Source: Spirochaetaceae bacterium
GTDB taxonomy: Bacteria; Spirochaetota; Spirochaetia; Treponematales; Breznakiellaceae
Direction of reading: 5' to 3'
DNA: 16,281 bases
Assembly: GCA_031275595.1 (NCBI GenBank)
Contig: JAISOO010000031.1
Location: 1 to 16,281 of the forward strand
Position 1 is the first letter of the stretch. Each line of letters begins with the position of its first letter. Under the pieces are notes generated by a model. It saw nothing but the letters and a program-made list of their open reading frames with translations, searched no databases and was not told the origin of the DNA. Below, piece by piece: positions 6,918 through 13,828 of the stretch. The position numbers were made by a program, and so were the translations under genes.

Positions 6918-7035
6918 GAGGCTTTCCCAAAAATTCAGTTTTGGGGAAAGCAACCTTAGATTTATGGGAAAAGCGGGCTTTAGACCGCTTTTTCACGAGC
7001 GTTTCCGAAAACCAACCGGGTTTTGGGAAACGCTC
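6918..7035. repeat. Three-hairpin dispersed element, copy 2 (118 bp)
   Basis: Second copy of the element at 681-799, in the same orientation, with about seven substitutions and a one-base length change. Hairpin 2 is AAAAGCGG (6969-6976) with CCGCTTTT (6985-6992). In hairpin 3 the pair A765-T795 of copy 1 has become G7001-C7031, a compensatory change that keeps the stem. The flanks (6905-6920 and 7033-7049) extend the inverted symmetry. It lies between the divergent omptin and RNase genes. Confidence 0.88.
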
Positions 7036-7050
7036 CCGGGTATAACGTTT

Positions 7051-7085
7051 CCGGCGTATACGCCGGCGGTTCGGAGCCTGCTCCG
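7051..7085. promoter_or_regulatory. Perfect 16-bp palindrome and adjacent dyad upstream of the RNase gene
   Basis: CCGGCGTATACGCCGG (7051-7066) is fully self-complementary. It is followed by CGGAGC-CT-GCTCCG (7072-7085). Both lie 50 to 95 bp before the RNase start. They may be a regulator site or part of the hairpin-rich element that precedes them; no binding protein can be named. Confidence 0.4.
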
Positions 7086-7130
7086 GCGGCTACCGTGATC
7101 GGACCGGGTCTTTCTTAACCCCCCCCGTTG

Positions 7131-7139
7131 TGGTATACT
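7131..7139 (+). promoter_or_regulatory. Extended -10 promoter directly before the RNase ATG
   Basis: TGG-TATACT: an extended -10 with five of six consensus bases at 7134-7139. No good -35 is seen. The predicted transcription start coincides with the A of the ATG at 7146, so the mRNA would be leaderless; no ribosome binding site is present. Confidence 0.5.
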
Positions 7140-7145
7140 GCCGCA

Positions 7146-9005
7146 ATGATCGCCCTCAAGAGCCTCGTCGTGTACAAAAACCGCCCCGCTTTAGTAGCCG
7201 AGACCGGGGACAAAATAGGGATTTGCCTGCCCGGAGGCGAAATGCTCCGGGTCCGGGAGAAGGATATAGAAATGATCCATCCGGGACCCTGCGGAACGGA
7301 AGTTCTGGAACCGGAAGAACTCTCCGGGGATGTCCGGGGTGCCTGGGAGCTTTTGGAGGGCAGCTCCGTACCCTTACGGGAGCTTGCGGAGCTGGTTTAT
7401 GGGGAGGATACGGCAAAAACCGCCTGGGCCGCCTACGGCCTCCTGCAGGACGGGCTTTACTTTTCCGGTACCGTCAGGGCAATATCCGCCCGGGAAAGCG
7501 GGGAAGTCGCGGCCGAGGAACAGAAACGGCAGGAAAAACAACGGGAAGCCCAGGAACGGGAGGCTTTTTTAGAACGCATCCGGGGGGGGAATTTGGATCT
7601 TCCCGGAGACAGCCGTTTTCTCCAGGACGTGGAGGCCCTGGCCCGCGGCAGAACCGGTAAATGCCGTACCCTCAAGGACCTGGGCCGCCCGGAAACCATT
7701 TTGGAGGCCCACCGGCTCCTCCTGGAAAAGGGGGTCTGGACCCCCCGGGTAAACCCCTACCCGGCCCGGTTCGGCGCCTTGGCCGGTTCCGCCACAGCGC
7801 CCCTGCCCCCGGCCCCCGGGGAGGACCGCCTGGACCTTACGGGGCTTGCCGCCTTTGCCATAGACAACCCCTGGAGCGACGACCCGGACGACGCCCTTTC
7901 CCTGGAGGGGGATACCCTCTGGGTGCATGTGGCGGATCCCGCCGCGGCCCTTTCCCCCGGGAGCCCCCCGGACCTGGAGGCCCGGGACCGGGGAACCACC
8001 CTGTACCTCCCCGAGGGAAGCATCCGGATGATCACCGAAGCAGCCCTGCCGTCTTACGCACTGGGAATTTCGCCGGTTTCTCCGGCCCTGTCCTTTAAAA
8101 TCACCCTTGACGCCGGGGGAACTATCCTTGACACCCAGATAATCCCCTCCCTGGTCCGGGTTACCCGGCTAACCTACCGGGAAGCCGATACCCTGGCGGG
8201 GGAAGGGGGCGCCCTGGCCGCCCTTTTCGCCCTGGCGGATCGGAACCGCACGCGGCGATCCCAGGCCGGGGCCGTGTTCATCAGGTTTCCCGAGGTACAT
8301 ATCCGGGTTTCGGATGAGGAGGTCTCCATAGAGCCTATAGAATCCTGCCGGTCCGCGGATCTGGTCCGGGAATGTATGCTCCTTGCCGGGGAAGGGGCCG
8401 CCCGGTGGGCCCAGGAGCGGCGGCTCCCCTTCCCGTATATCAGCCAGGAACCGGGGGATCTCCCCGGCTCTCCCCTTCCCGGTCTGGCCGGGGCCTATCA
8501 GCTCAGGCGGTGCATGCGGCCCCGGACCTTATCGGTACGGCCCGGTCCCCACTGGAGCCTGGGCCTGGACCGGTATACTCAGGTAACCAGCCCCCTGCGG
8601 CGGTACACGGACCTCTTGGCCCATCAGCAGATCCGGGCTTTTTTGCGGGAGGGAAAGGACGGGCCGGATACGATCCTGGGGGAAGATGAACTCCTCCTCC
8701 GTTTAGCCGCCGGGGACGCCGCCGCCCAGGCGAATCTCCACGCGGAACGGGCCTCCCGGACCCATTGGATCATGGTGTATCTCTCCGATAAAAAGGATTC
8801 CTCCTGGGAAGGGGTGATCCTGGAAAAACGGGGAAATCGGGCTCTGGTGTTGATCCCCGCCCTGGGGCTGGAGACCCAGGTTCCCCTTAAAGGCGGCGAA
8901 GAGCTCAATGAGGTCGTCCCCCTCACCCTGAAATCGGTCCGGATCCCCGAAGCGGAGGCGAATTTTATCACCGAATGTTCCGGCGGCATAAAAGAGGAAA
9001 GATAA
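7146..9005 (+). CDS. RNase II/R-family 3'-5' exoribonuclease
   Basis: A processive hydrolytic exoribonuclease of the RNB family, acting in the cytoplasm in mRNA decay. The protein is 619 residues from the ATG at 7146. The RNB domain spans about residues 225-540. Its metal-binding aspartates are in I-D-N-P-W-S-D-D-P-D-D: D240, D246, D248 and D249 line up with D201, D207, D209 and D210 of RNase II. The C-terminal part of the domain has SPLRRYTDLLAHQQIRAFL, and a short S1-like domain follows (W-E-G-V-I-L-E-K-R-G-N-R). The N-terminal 200 residues include a basic, Gln/Glu-rich helix (120-145) and look more like the compact cyanobacterial-type RNase II than E. coli RNase R. There is no Shine-Dalgarno. 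An in-frame TTG at 7128 lies inside the probable promoter and was rejected. Confidence 0.88.
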   Translation: MIALKSLVVYKNRPALVAETGDKIGICLPGGEMLRVREKDIEMIHPGPCGTEVLEPEELSGDVRGAWELLEGSSVPLRELAELVYGEDTAKTAWAAYGLLQDGLYFSGTVRAISARESGEVAAEEQKRQEKQREAQEREAFLERIRGGNLDLPGDSRFLQDVEALARGRTGKCRTLKDLGRPETILEAHRLLLEKGVWTPRVNPYPARFGALAGSATAPLPPAPGEDRLDLTGLAAFAIDNPWSDDPDDALSLEGDTLWVHVADPAAALSPGSPPDLEARDRGTTLYLPEGSIRMITEAALPSYALGISPVSPALSFKITLDAGGTILDTQIIPSLVRVTRLTYREADTLAGEGGALAALFALADRNRTRRSQAGAVFIRFPEVHIRVSDEEVSIEPIESCRSADLVRECMLLAGEGAARWAQERRLPFPYISQEPGDLPGSPLPGLAGAYQLRRCMRPRTLSVRPGPHWSLGLDRYTQVTSPLRRYTDLLAHQQIRAFLREGKDGPDTILGEDELLLRLAAGDAAAQANLHAERASRTHWIMVYLSDKKDSSWEGVILEKRGNRALVLIPALGLETQVPLKGGEELNEVVPLTLKSVRIPEAEANFITECSGGIKEER

Positions 9006-9069
9006 ATGGTGAAAAATGAAGTTTTAAGCGGTTTCAGGTATTTAAGGAAGAATTTATGGCCTTGATCCC

Positions 9070-9097
9070 TTGACGTAAACCAAATTGTGTATAAGAT
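9070..9097 (+). promoter_or_regulatory. Promoter for the che operon
   Basis: TTGACG (9070-9075), a 16-bp spacer and TAAGAT (9092-9097) place the transcription start near 9104, about three bases before the cheA ATG. A 10-bp palindrome, AGATTAATCT (9094-9103), overlaps the -10 box and the start. The cheA start has no Shine-Dalgarno. Confidence 0.5.
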
Positions 9098-9106
9098 TAA
9101 TCTAAT

Positions 9107-11476
9107 ATGAGTGATTATCTTGATCCAAATAATGAGGAACTTCTCAAAGATTTTTTTAGCGAAGCCCAAATGCAGGTGGATACGCTGGAACAGAATATTC
9201 TGGTTCTTGAGAATGAGGGCGGAAATCGGGACGCGGTAGATGAGATTTTCCGGGCTGCTCATACCCTAAAGGGGGGGGCGGCCACCGTGGAAATGATGGA
9301 GCTTTCCCATTTCACCCATCTGGTGGAAGACGTGTTGGACGCCATCCGTTCCGACGCGGTTACCATAAATGAGGATGTGGTTGATACCCTGCTTGCCGCT
9401 ATAGATATTATCAAGGCGATGATCACTCAGCGTATGGACGGTTCTGTTTATCAGGAAGATACTTCCGAAATAGAAGGGCGTCTTTCCGCGTTGCTGCCCG
9501 AAGGGTCGAGTCATAAAAAGGGCGCCGCGAAACCCGCGCCAAAACCCGCCGTCCCCCCGCCGCCGCCGGTTCAGGCTCCGGCGGCCTCCGGGCCGGCGCT
9601 TTCGGAGGATGAAATCCGGGAACTCAAGGAGTCGGTAGAGGATGGCCGGACAATTTACCGGGTGGCGGTCCAATTTGATGAAAGCAGCCTGATGAATACC
9701 GTGGGGGGTATCCAGGTTTACGCGGCATTGAAAAGCGAAGGGACCATTCTTAAAACGATCCCCGACTTTGAAGCCCTGTACGAAGACGTGTTTTATCCCA
9801 CGGTGACCTATTTTATCGCCAGCGCCAAGACACCGGAGGAGCTTAAACGGTACGTTATTATCCCCGATGTAAGCCTTTCCGCGGATATCGCGGATATTAA
9901 CACCCTGGGGGAGAAAAAAACCGCCCCCGTGGTTTCCGCTGCCCCGGCCGCTCCGCCGCGGCAAGCCCCGCCGCCGCCTGCGGCGGCCAAAGCCGCCGTT
10001 TCCGAGGCCCCCGCCGGGGCCGCTTCCAAGACGGCGGCTTCCGCCGCCGCAGAAGGTCAGGGGGCGGACGCCAAAAAGGCCGGCAAAGAGGCCGGGTCCA
10101 TCCTCCGGGTTGACTCAAAACGGATCGACGATCTCCTCAATCTGGTGTCGGAAACGGTCATCACTAAAGCCACCTTTAACCAGATCAGCAACCAGTTTAA
10201 CGATCTGCTCAACGAACTCCACACCCTGGAAGCGGCCTACCGGGAACGGATCAAGACCCTCTTTGACAGCCTGCCCGATTACCTGGAAAGCATCCAGGGC
10301 GGACGGTCCATCAAGGAGATCCGTAAGGAAATCGGGGATGAATATGGGGGGATCTTCTCCATGTTCGAAGGATTCGAGGCGGCCCTGAAAAACGACGTGG
10401 GTAAATTCCGCTCCACCTCCCAAAACCTGGGGCGGATCACCGGGGAACTCCAGGAAGGGGTTATGCGGATCCGCATGGTGCCCATCAGCCAGATCTTCAG
10501 CCGTTTCCCCCGGTTGGTTCGGGATCTTTCCAAGAGCCTCAACAAGAAGATCAACCTGGTTATTGAAGGGGAAGAAACCGAGCTGGATAAATCGGTCATC
10601 GAGGACCTGCTGGATCCTATTATGCACTCGGTCCGGAATTCGGTGGATCACGGTATTGAATCGGTGGAAGAACGCCGGGCCGCGGGGAAACCCGAAGAGG
10701 GGATGGTCCTCCTCAAGGCTAATAACGAAGGGAACATGATCCTCATCGAAATATCCGACGACGGCAAGGGTATCGACGTGGAGGCGGTAAAAGCCAAGGC
10801 GGTAGAACGGGGGCTCATCAGTCCCAACAAACTCCTCACCGACGTGGAGGCTTTCAACCTGATCTTTGAGCCGGGTTTCTCCACCGCGAAGACCATTACC
10901 TCCATATCCGGCCGGGGAGTGGGGCTCGACGTGGTCCGCCGGCAAATAGAAAAACTCAACGGTACCGTGACCGTGTCCTCCGAACGGGACAAAGGTACCA
11001 AATTCACCATCAAATTACCCCTGACCCTGGCGATTATCCAGGGGCTCCTGGTTCGGGTGGGGACGGAGATATACTCCATTCCCATTACCTCGGTCATTGA
11101 AAGCCTCAGGCTGAAACCTGAGGACATCAAGATGATCGATAACTACGAGGTCTTTAATATCCGCAACGACGTACTTTCCCTGCTCCGGCTCAACCGCCTT
11201 TTCGGCATAAAAACCGAGGAGCAGCAGGAGTACAATTTTGTGGTTATTGTGGGAACTGCGGAGAAAAAGATGGGCTTTATGGTGGACAGCCTTATCGGAG
11301 AGGAGGATGTGGTAATTAAACCCCTGCGGGATCAGTATACCAATTCTCCGGGTATAGCCGGGGCGTCAATTTTGGGGGATGGTTCCGTGTCCCTTATCAT
11401 TGACGTCAGCCAGCTTTTGGAATTAGGACTCCGGAAGGAAATGGAACAGCGTCGCGTCCGCGAGGCGTCGATTTGA
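9107..11476 (+). CDS. cheA: Chemotaxis histidine kinase CheA
   Basis: The sensor kinase of the chemoreceptor array, which autophosphorylates and passes phosphate to CheY. Domains in the 789 residues: P1 phosphotransfer domain, about 5-130, with phospho-acceptor H52 in A-A-H-T-L-K-G-G; a Pro/Ala-rich linker (131-165); a P2-like domain (about 168-260); a second Ala/Pro linker (271-330); an enlarged P3 dimerisation domain (331-455); the P4 kinase domain with N-box H507-S-V-R-N-S-V-D-H-G, G1 box D-D-G-K-G (551-555), F-box F-E-P-G-F-S-T and G2 box G-R-G-V-G-L-D (602-608); and the P5 CheW-like domain (about 640-775). All catalytic boxes are intact. P3 has some 100 residues between its two core helices, against about 50 in E. 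coli, as reported for Treponema. The start follows the conserved treponemal N-terminus M-S-D-Y-L-D. Confidence 0.96.
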   Translation: MSDYLDPNNEELLKDFFSEAQMQVDTLEQNILVLENEGGNRDAVDEIFRAAHTLKGGAATVEMMELSHFTHLVEDVLDAIRSDAVTINEDVVDTLLAAIDIIKAMITQRMDGSVYQEDTSEIEGRLSALLPEGSSHKKGAAKPAPKPAVPPPPPVQAPAASGPALSEDEIRELKESVEDGRTIYRVAVQFDESSLMNTVGGIQVYAALKSEGTILKTIPDFEALYEDVFYPTVTYFIASAKTPEELKRYVIIPDVSLSADIADINTLGEKKTAPVVSAAPAAPPRQAPPPPAAAKAAVSEAPAGAASKTAASAAAEGQGADAKKAGKEAGSILRVDSKRIDDLLNLVSETVITKATFNQISNQFNDLLNELHTLEAAYRERIKTLFDSLPDYLESIQGGRSIKEIRKEIGDEYGGIFSMFEGFEAALKNDVGKFRSTSQNLGRITGELQEGVMRIRMVPISQIFSRFPRLVRDLSKSLNKKINLVIEGEETELDKSVIEDLLDPIMHSVRNSVDHGIESVEERRAAGKPEEGMVLLKANNEGNMILIEISDDGKGIDVEAVKAKAVERGLISPNKLLTDVEAFNLIFEPGFSTAKTITSISGRGVGLDVVRRQIEKLNGTVTVSSERDKGTKFTIKLPLTLAIIQGLLVRVGTEIYSIPITSVIESLRLKPEDIKMIDNYEVFNIRNDVLSLLRLNRLFGIKTEEQQEYNFVVIVGTAEKKMGFMVDSLIGEEDVVIKPLRDQYTNSPGIAGASILGDGSVSLIIDVSQLLELGLRKEMEQRRVREASI

Positions 11477-11491
11477 TAGCGAGGAAAACCC

Positions 11492-12817
11492 ATGGCGATG
11501 ATAAAAGATTTAGCAACGGTTAACGCCGAGCTACAGGAACAAAAAGAACGGGTCGACACGGTTGATTTTAAGGTGGTAACTTTTTCTTTGGCGGGAAAGG
11601 ATTATGGGGTGGATATTATGAATGTGAAGGAGATCGCCAAGGCGGATAAATTCACCTATGTTCCTAACGCCGCTTCCTTTGTCCGGGGGGTATATAACCT
11701 CCGGGGCGATATCATCCCCATCATAGACCTTAGAACCTTCTTTCATCTTCCCATGGATAGAAAAGACGACGGCCAGGAAAATATGCTGATCCTCCGCATC
11801 GAGGACCGGGTTTATGGAACCATTGTGGATAAAATCGATAAGGTGGTGGGGATTAACTCCGACACTATTCAGCCGCCGCATCCCATCTTTGGGGATATAA
11901 ACATCAAATTCATCAGCGGAGTTGTGGAAAAACAGGGAGAGCTTTACATTATTCTGGATGTGGTCCGGATCTTTACCCAAACCGATGAGGAAAAACAGAA
12001 ACCCCGGACTCAGGTCATGCCGGATGCTTCCCAGGACGCCTTCTTTACGCCGGGCCAGGCGGCGGCCACCGCCCTCCAGGTGAATTCCGAGTCGGCCCTG
12101 GGCTTTATAAAGGAAAGCCTCTTCGCCTTAAAACATTTTGCCGCGAGCCCCATCAACGACGAATGGCTGAACCGGCGTTTCAGCGACTGGGCCGCTACCC
12201 GGAGGGAATCGGAGGTACAGTTTAAAAACGAAGCCGAGGCGGAGGAATTCCTGGCTCCCTTTTATTCTCCCTGTTCCGGGAAATTCTGGGATGATGATTA
12301 TGCCGCCGCGATCAAGGGGGTGTTGCCGGATCTTACCTCGAATAATATCCAAGTATGGAACCTGGGCTGTGGAAAGGGCTATGAAACTTTTTCATTTGCG
12401 TGTATACTTAAATCAAGGTATCCTGACGGCAGGATAAAAATATGGGCCAACGACAATGATATTATGGCCATATCCCAGGCGCCGAATATGATTTTTGATT
12501 TGGATGAGGTTCCCGAATATTGCCGGGGCTTTATGGTCCGGGGACGGAATGGGTATAGTTTCAACCAGGCTATCAAGGATTCATTGTTGTTTGAGTATCA
12601 CGATATTTTAAATGAGAATTCACTGCCGGAATTGGATGTTATTTTGGCCAGGGACTTATTGTCTTTTCTTTCCGTATCGGATCAGGAACGGATTACCGCC
12701 GGATTTATAGAAAAATTGAAAAGCCGGTGTGTGGTTATTTTGGGAAGGAATGAGCGTCTAACCGGACCAGAATGGAAGGCGGTGGGTAAGGATCCTGTAT
12801 CTGCGTTTATGCGGTAA
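11492..12817 (+). CDS. cheW: CheW adaptor fused to a degenerate CheR-like domain
   Basis: CheW couples receptors to CheA in the chemosensory array. Of the 441 residues, about 22-165 form the CheW SH3-like domain (F-S-L-A-G-K-D-Y-G-V-D-I, then G-V-Y-N-L-R-G-D-I-I-P-I-I-D-L). After a linker (165-200) comes a methyltransferase fold like CheR: the SAM loop is W-N-L-G-C-G-K-G-Y-E (289-298), followed by A-N-D-N-D (319-323) and A-R-D-L-L-S-F-L (386-393). These correspond to the CheR motifs A/G-C-S-T-G-E-E, T-D-I-D and C-R-N-x-x-I-Y-F, but each is altered and the T-N-x-T-x-F-F-R segment is hardly recognisable. The tail is therefore probably structural rather than catalytic (inference). The same fusion is known in Treponema denticola. 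GAGG lies seven bases before the ATG, 15 bp after cheA. The 3' part is more AT-rich than cheA. Confidence 0.9.
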   Translation: MAMIKDLATVNAELQEQKERVDTVDFKVVTFSLAGKDYGVDIMNVKEIAKADKFTYVPNAASFVRGVYNLRGDIIPIIDLRTFFHLPMDRKDDGQENMLILRIEDRVYGTIVDKIDKVVGINSDTIQPPHPIFGDINIKFISGVVEKQGELYIILDVVRIFTQTDEEKQKPRTQVMPDASQDAFFTPGQAAATALQVNSESALGFIKESLFALKHFAASPINDEWLNRRFSDWAATRRESEVQFKNEAEAEEFLAPFYSPCSGKFWDDDYAAAIKGVLPDLTSNNIQVWNLGCGKGYETFSFACILKSRYPDGRIKIWANDNDIMAISQAPNMIFDLDEVPEYCRGFMVRGRNGYSFNQAIKDSLLFEYHDILNENSLPELDVILARDLLSFLSVSDQERITAGFIEKLKSRCVVILGRNERLTGPEWKAVGKDPVSAFMR

Positions 12818-12847
12818 TGATAGTAATTATTGGGAAGGAGCATTTGT

Positions 12848-13318
12848 ATGAGAGTTGAATACATCAACCCTTTTAGTGAAGCAGCTTTTAATGTACTTAA
12901 GGAAGTGCTTAATGCTGAGGTAAAGCGGGGGGATCTCTATCTTAAGTCTACAACCATGTCAATTATGGGAGTTGCGGCTTTGGTCGGCCTTGCGGGAGAT
13001 GTGGAAGGACGGGTTCTGTTTGACATGACCAAAGAGACGGCCTTGGCGGTGGCGGGAGCCATGAATGGCGAGACTTTTACCGTTCTGGATGAGATGGCCA
13101 AAGCCACTATCCAGGAGCTTGCCAACATGATTACCGCCCAGGCAGTGACCAAGCTTCACGATCTGGGATTTAAGTTTGATCTTACCCCGCCAGCTCTTTT
13201 TACCGGTGATAATATGGAGGTTTCCAATAACCTCAAGGTAGAAGCTCTGATTGTGCCCATGGAACTGGGTCCAATCGGTAAGATCGAGGTGAATGTCGCT
13301 ATTCGTGAACGTATGTAG
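12848..13318 (+). CDS. cheX: CheY-P phosphatase CheX
   Basis: CheX dephosphorylates CheY-P, ending the tumble or reversal signal; spirochaetes use it in place of CheZ. The 156 residues match the length of known CheX proteins. The catalytic ExxN motif is E90-L-A-N93, in the long helix D-E-M-A-K-A-T-I-Q-E-L-A-N-M-I. The N-terminus M-R-V-E-Y-I-N-P-F is typical. The ATG at 12848 was chosen because AAGGAG (12835-12840) lies seven bases upstream; an in-frame start at 12830 would lie before this site. The gene follows cheW by 30 bp in the same operon. In T. pallidum and T. denticola cheY comes next; here it does not. Confidence 0.93.
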   Translation: MRVEYINPFSEAAFNVLKEVLNAEVKRGDLYLKSTTMSIMGVAALVGLAGDVEGRVLFDMTKETALAVAGAMNGETFTVLDEMAKATIQELANMITAQAVTKLHDLGFKFDLTPPALFTGDNMEVSNNLKVEALIVPMELGPIGKIEVNVAIRERM

Positions 13319-13321
13319 GGG

Positions 13322-13341
13322 AACACCGGAAGTGTTTTTTT
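13322..13341 (+). terminator. Intrinsic terminator after cheX
   Basis: AACAC (13322-13326), loop CGGAA, GTGTT (13332-13336), then a T-run to 13341. The stem is only 5 bp, so termination may be partial. It lies just after the cheX stop. Confidence 0.55.
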
Positions 13342-13406
13342 ACGCGGAATGCCGGGCGGGATAAATCCCGTCAGCCACAGCAGGGAAGAGCGGCCTTTAT
13401 TGGTTC
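13326..13406. repeat. Duplicated non-coding module, block 1 of copy A
   Basis: An 81-bp block that recurs at 13580-13660 with nine differences (about 89% identity). It contains a T-run, an imperfect dyad around GGGAT-AA-ATCCC, and ends TTTATTGGTTC. Confidence 0.85.
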
Positions 13407-13510
13407 GGGCCGGGGCCTGTTTTCCGGAACAGGGCCTTGGGGTGAACCTATATGGTGATGACTTTTTTAAAGGGCATATTCCGGCTTGTATGCCTTGGCC
13501 TTGGCGGGCG
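13407..13510. other. 104-bp segment present only in copy A
   Basis: Separates the two blocks of copy A; copy B has just 2 bp here. It includes the hairpin CCTGTT-TTCCGG-AACAGG. No gene remnant, and in particular no CheY sequence, is recognised. Confidence 0.6.
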
Positions 13511-13556
13511 GGCCCTGGGAATTTTGTGAAATTAACACCGCTTGACGCGGTGCGTT
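13511..13556. repeat. Duplicated non-coding module, block 2 of copy A
   Basis: A 46-bp block identical to 13663-13708. It carries the small hairpin CACCGC-TTGAC-GCGGTG. Confidence 0.9.
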
Positions 13557-13560
13557 CGTA

Positions 13561-13580
13561 GTTTTCCCCAAGGGGAAAAC
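13561..13580. repeat. Palindrome between the two modules
   Basis: GTTTTCCCC-AA-GGGGAAAAC, a perfect inverted repeat with 9-bp arms, lies between copies A and B, 13 bp before a T-run (13589-13595). Confidence 0.75.
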
Positions 13581-13660
13581 CTGAAGCGTTTTTTTATGCG
13601 GAACGCCGGACGGGATAAATCCCGTCCGCCATAGCAGGGAACAGCAGCCTTTATTGGTTC
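13580..13660. repeat. Duplicated non-coding module, block 1 of copy B
   Basis: Counterpart of 13326-13406. Its central dyad is perfect, with 10-bp arms CGGACGGGAT and ATCCCGTCCG around AA (13607-13628), whereas copy A has a mismatch and a wobble in the same stem. Confidence 0.85.
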
Positions 13661-13662
13661 CT

Positions 13663-13708
13663 GGCCCTGGGAATTTTGTGAAATTAACACCGCTTGACGC
13701 GGTGCGTT
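13663..13708. repeat. Duplicated non-coding module, block 2 of copy B
   Basis: Identical to 13511-13556. It ends five bases before the tRNA gene. No clear tRNA promoter is seen in it. Confidence 0.9.
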
Positions 13709-13713
13709 TATTG

Positions 13714-13787
13714 GGGCGGTTAGCTCAGTTGGTTAGAGCACCAGTATGACACGCTGGGGGTCACAAGTTCGACTCTTGTATCGCCCA
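13714..13787 (+). tRNA. tRNA-Val (anticodon GAC)
   Basis: A 74-nt cloverleaf. Acceptor GGGCGGT pairs with ATCGCCC; D arm is GCTC/GAGC; anticodon stem CCAGT/GCTGG holds the loop A-T-G-A-C-A-C, with T33 followed by anticodon GAC, which reads GUC and hence valine; variable loop GGGTC; T arm ACAAG-TTCGACT-CTTGT; discriminator A. The 3' CCA is not encoded. It lies just after the duplicated modules and faces the convergent aminopeptidase gene. Confidence 0.95.
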
Positions 13788-13828
13788 TACCCCTTTCAGT
13801 CGACGCGTTTTCAGAACACAAAGGGCCC

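Noticed and set aside
10115..10945. Long antisense ORF opposite cheA
   Set aside because: Same cause; composition and lack of motifs mark it as a shadow.
12830..12847. Upstream start for cheX
   Set aside because: It lies before the Shine-Dalgarno AAGGAG; CheX proteins begin at the M-R-V-E-Y equivalent.
13349..13561. 70-codon ORF between cheX and the tRNA gene
   Set aside because: It is made of the duplicated non-coding blocks, has no ribosome binding site, and is not preserved in the second copy.
13663..13787. Integrated mobile element using the tRNA gene as attachment site
   Set aside because: No integrase gene and no repeat of the tRNA 3' end downstream; the duplication is upstream of the tRNA.
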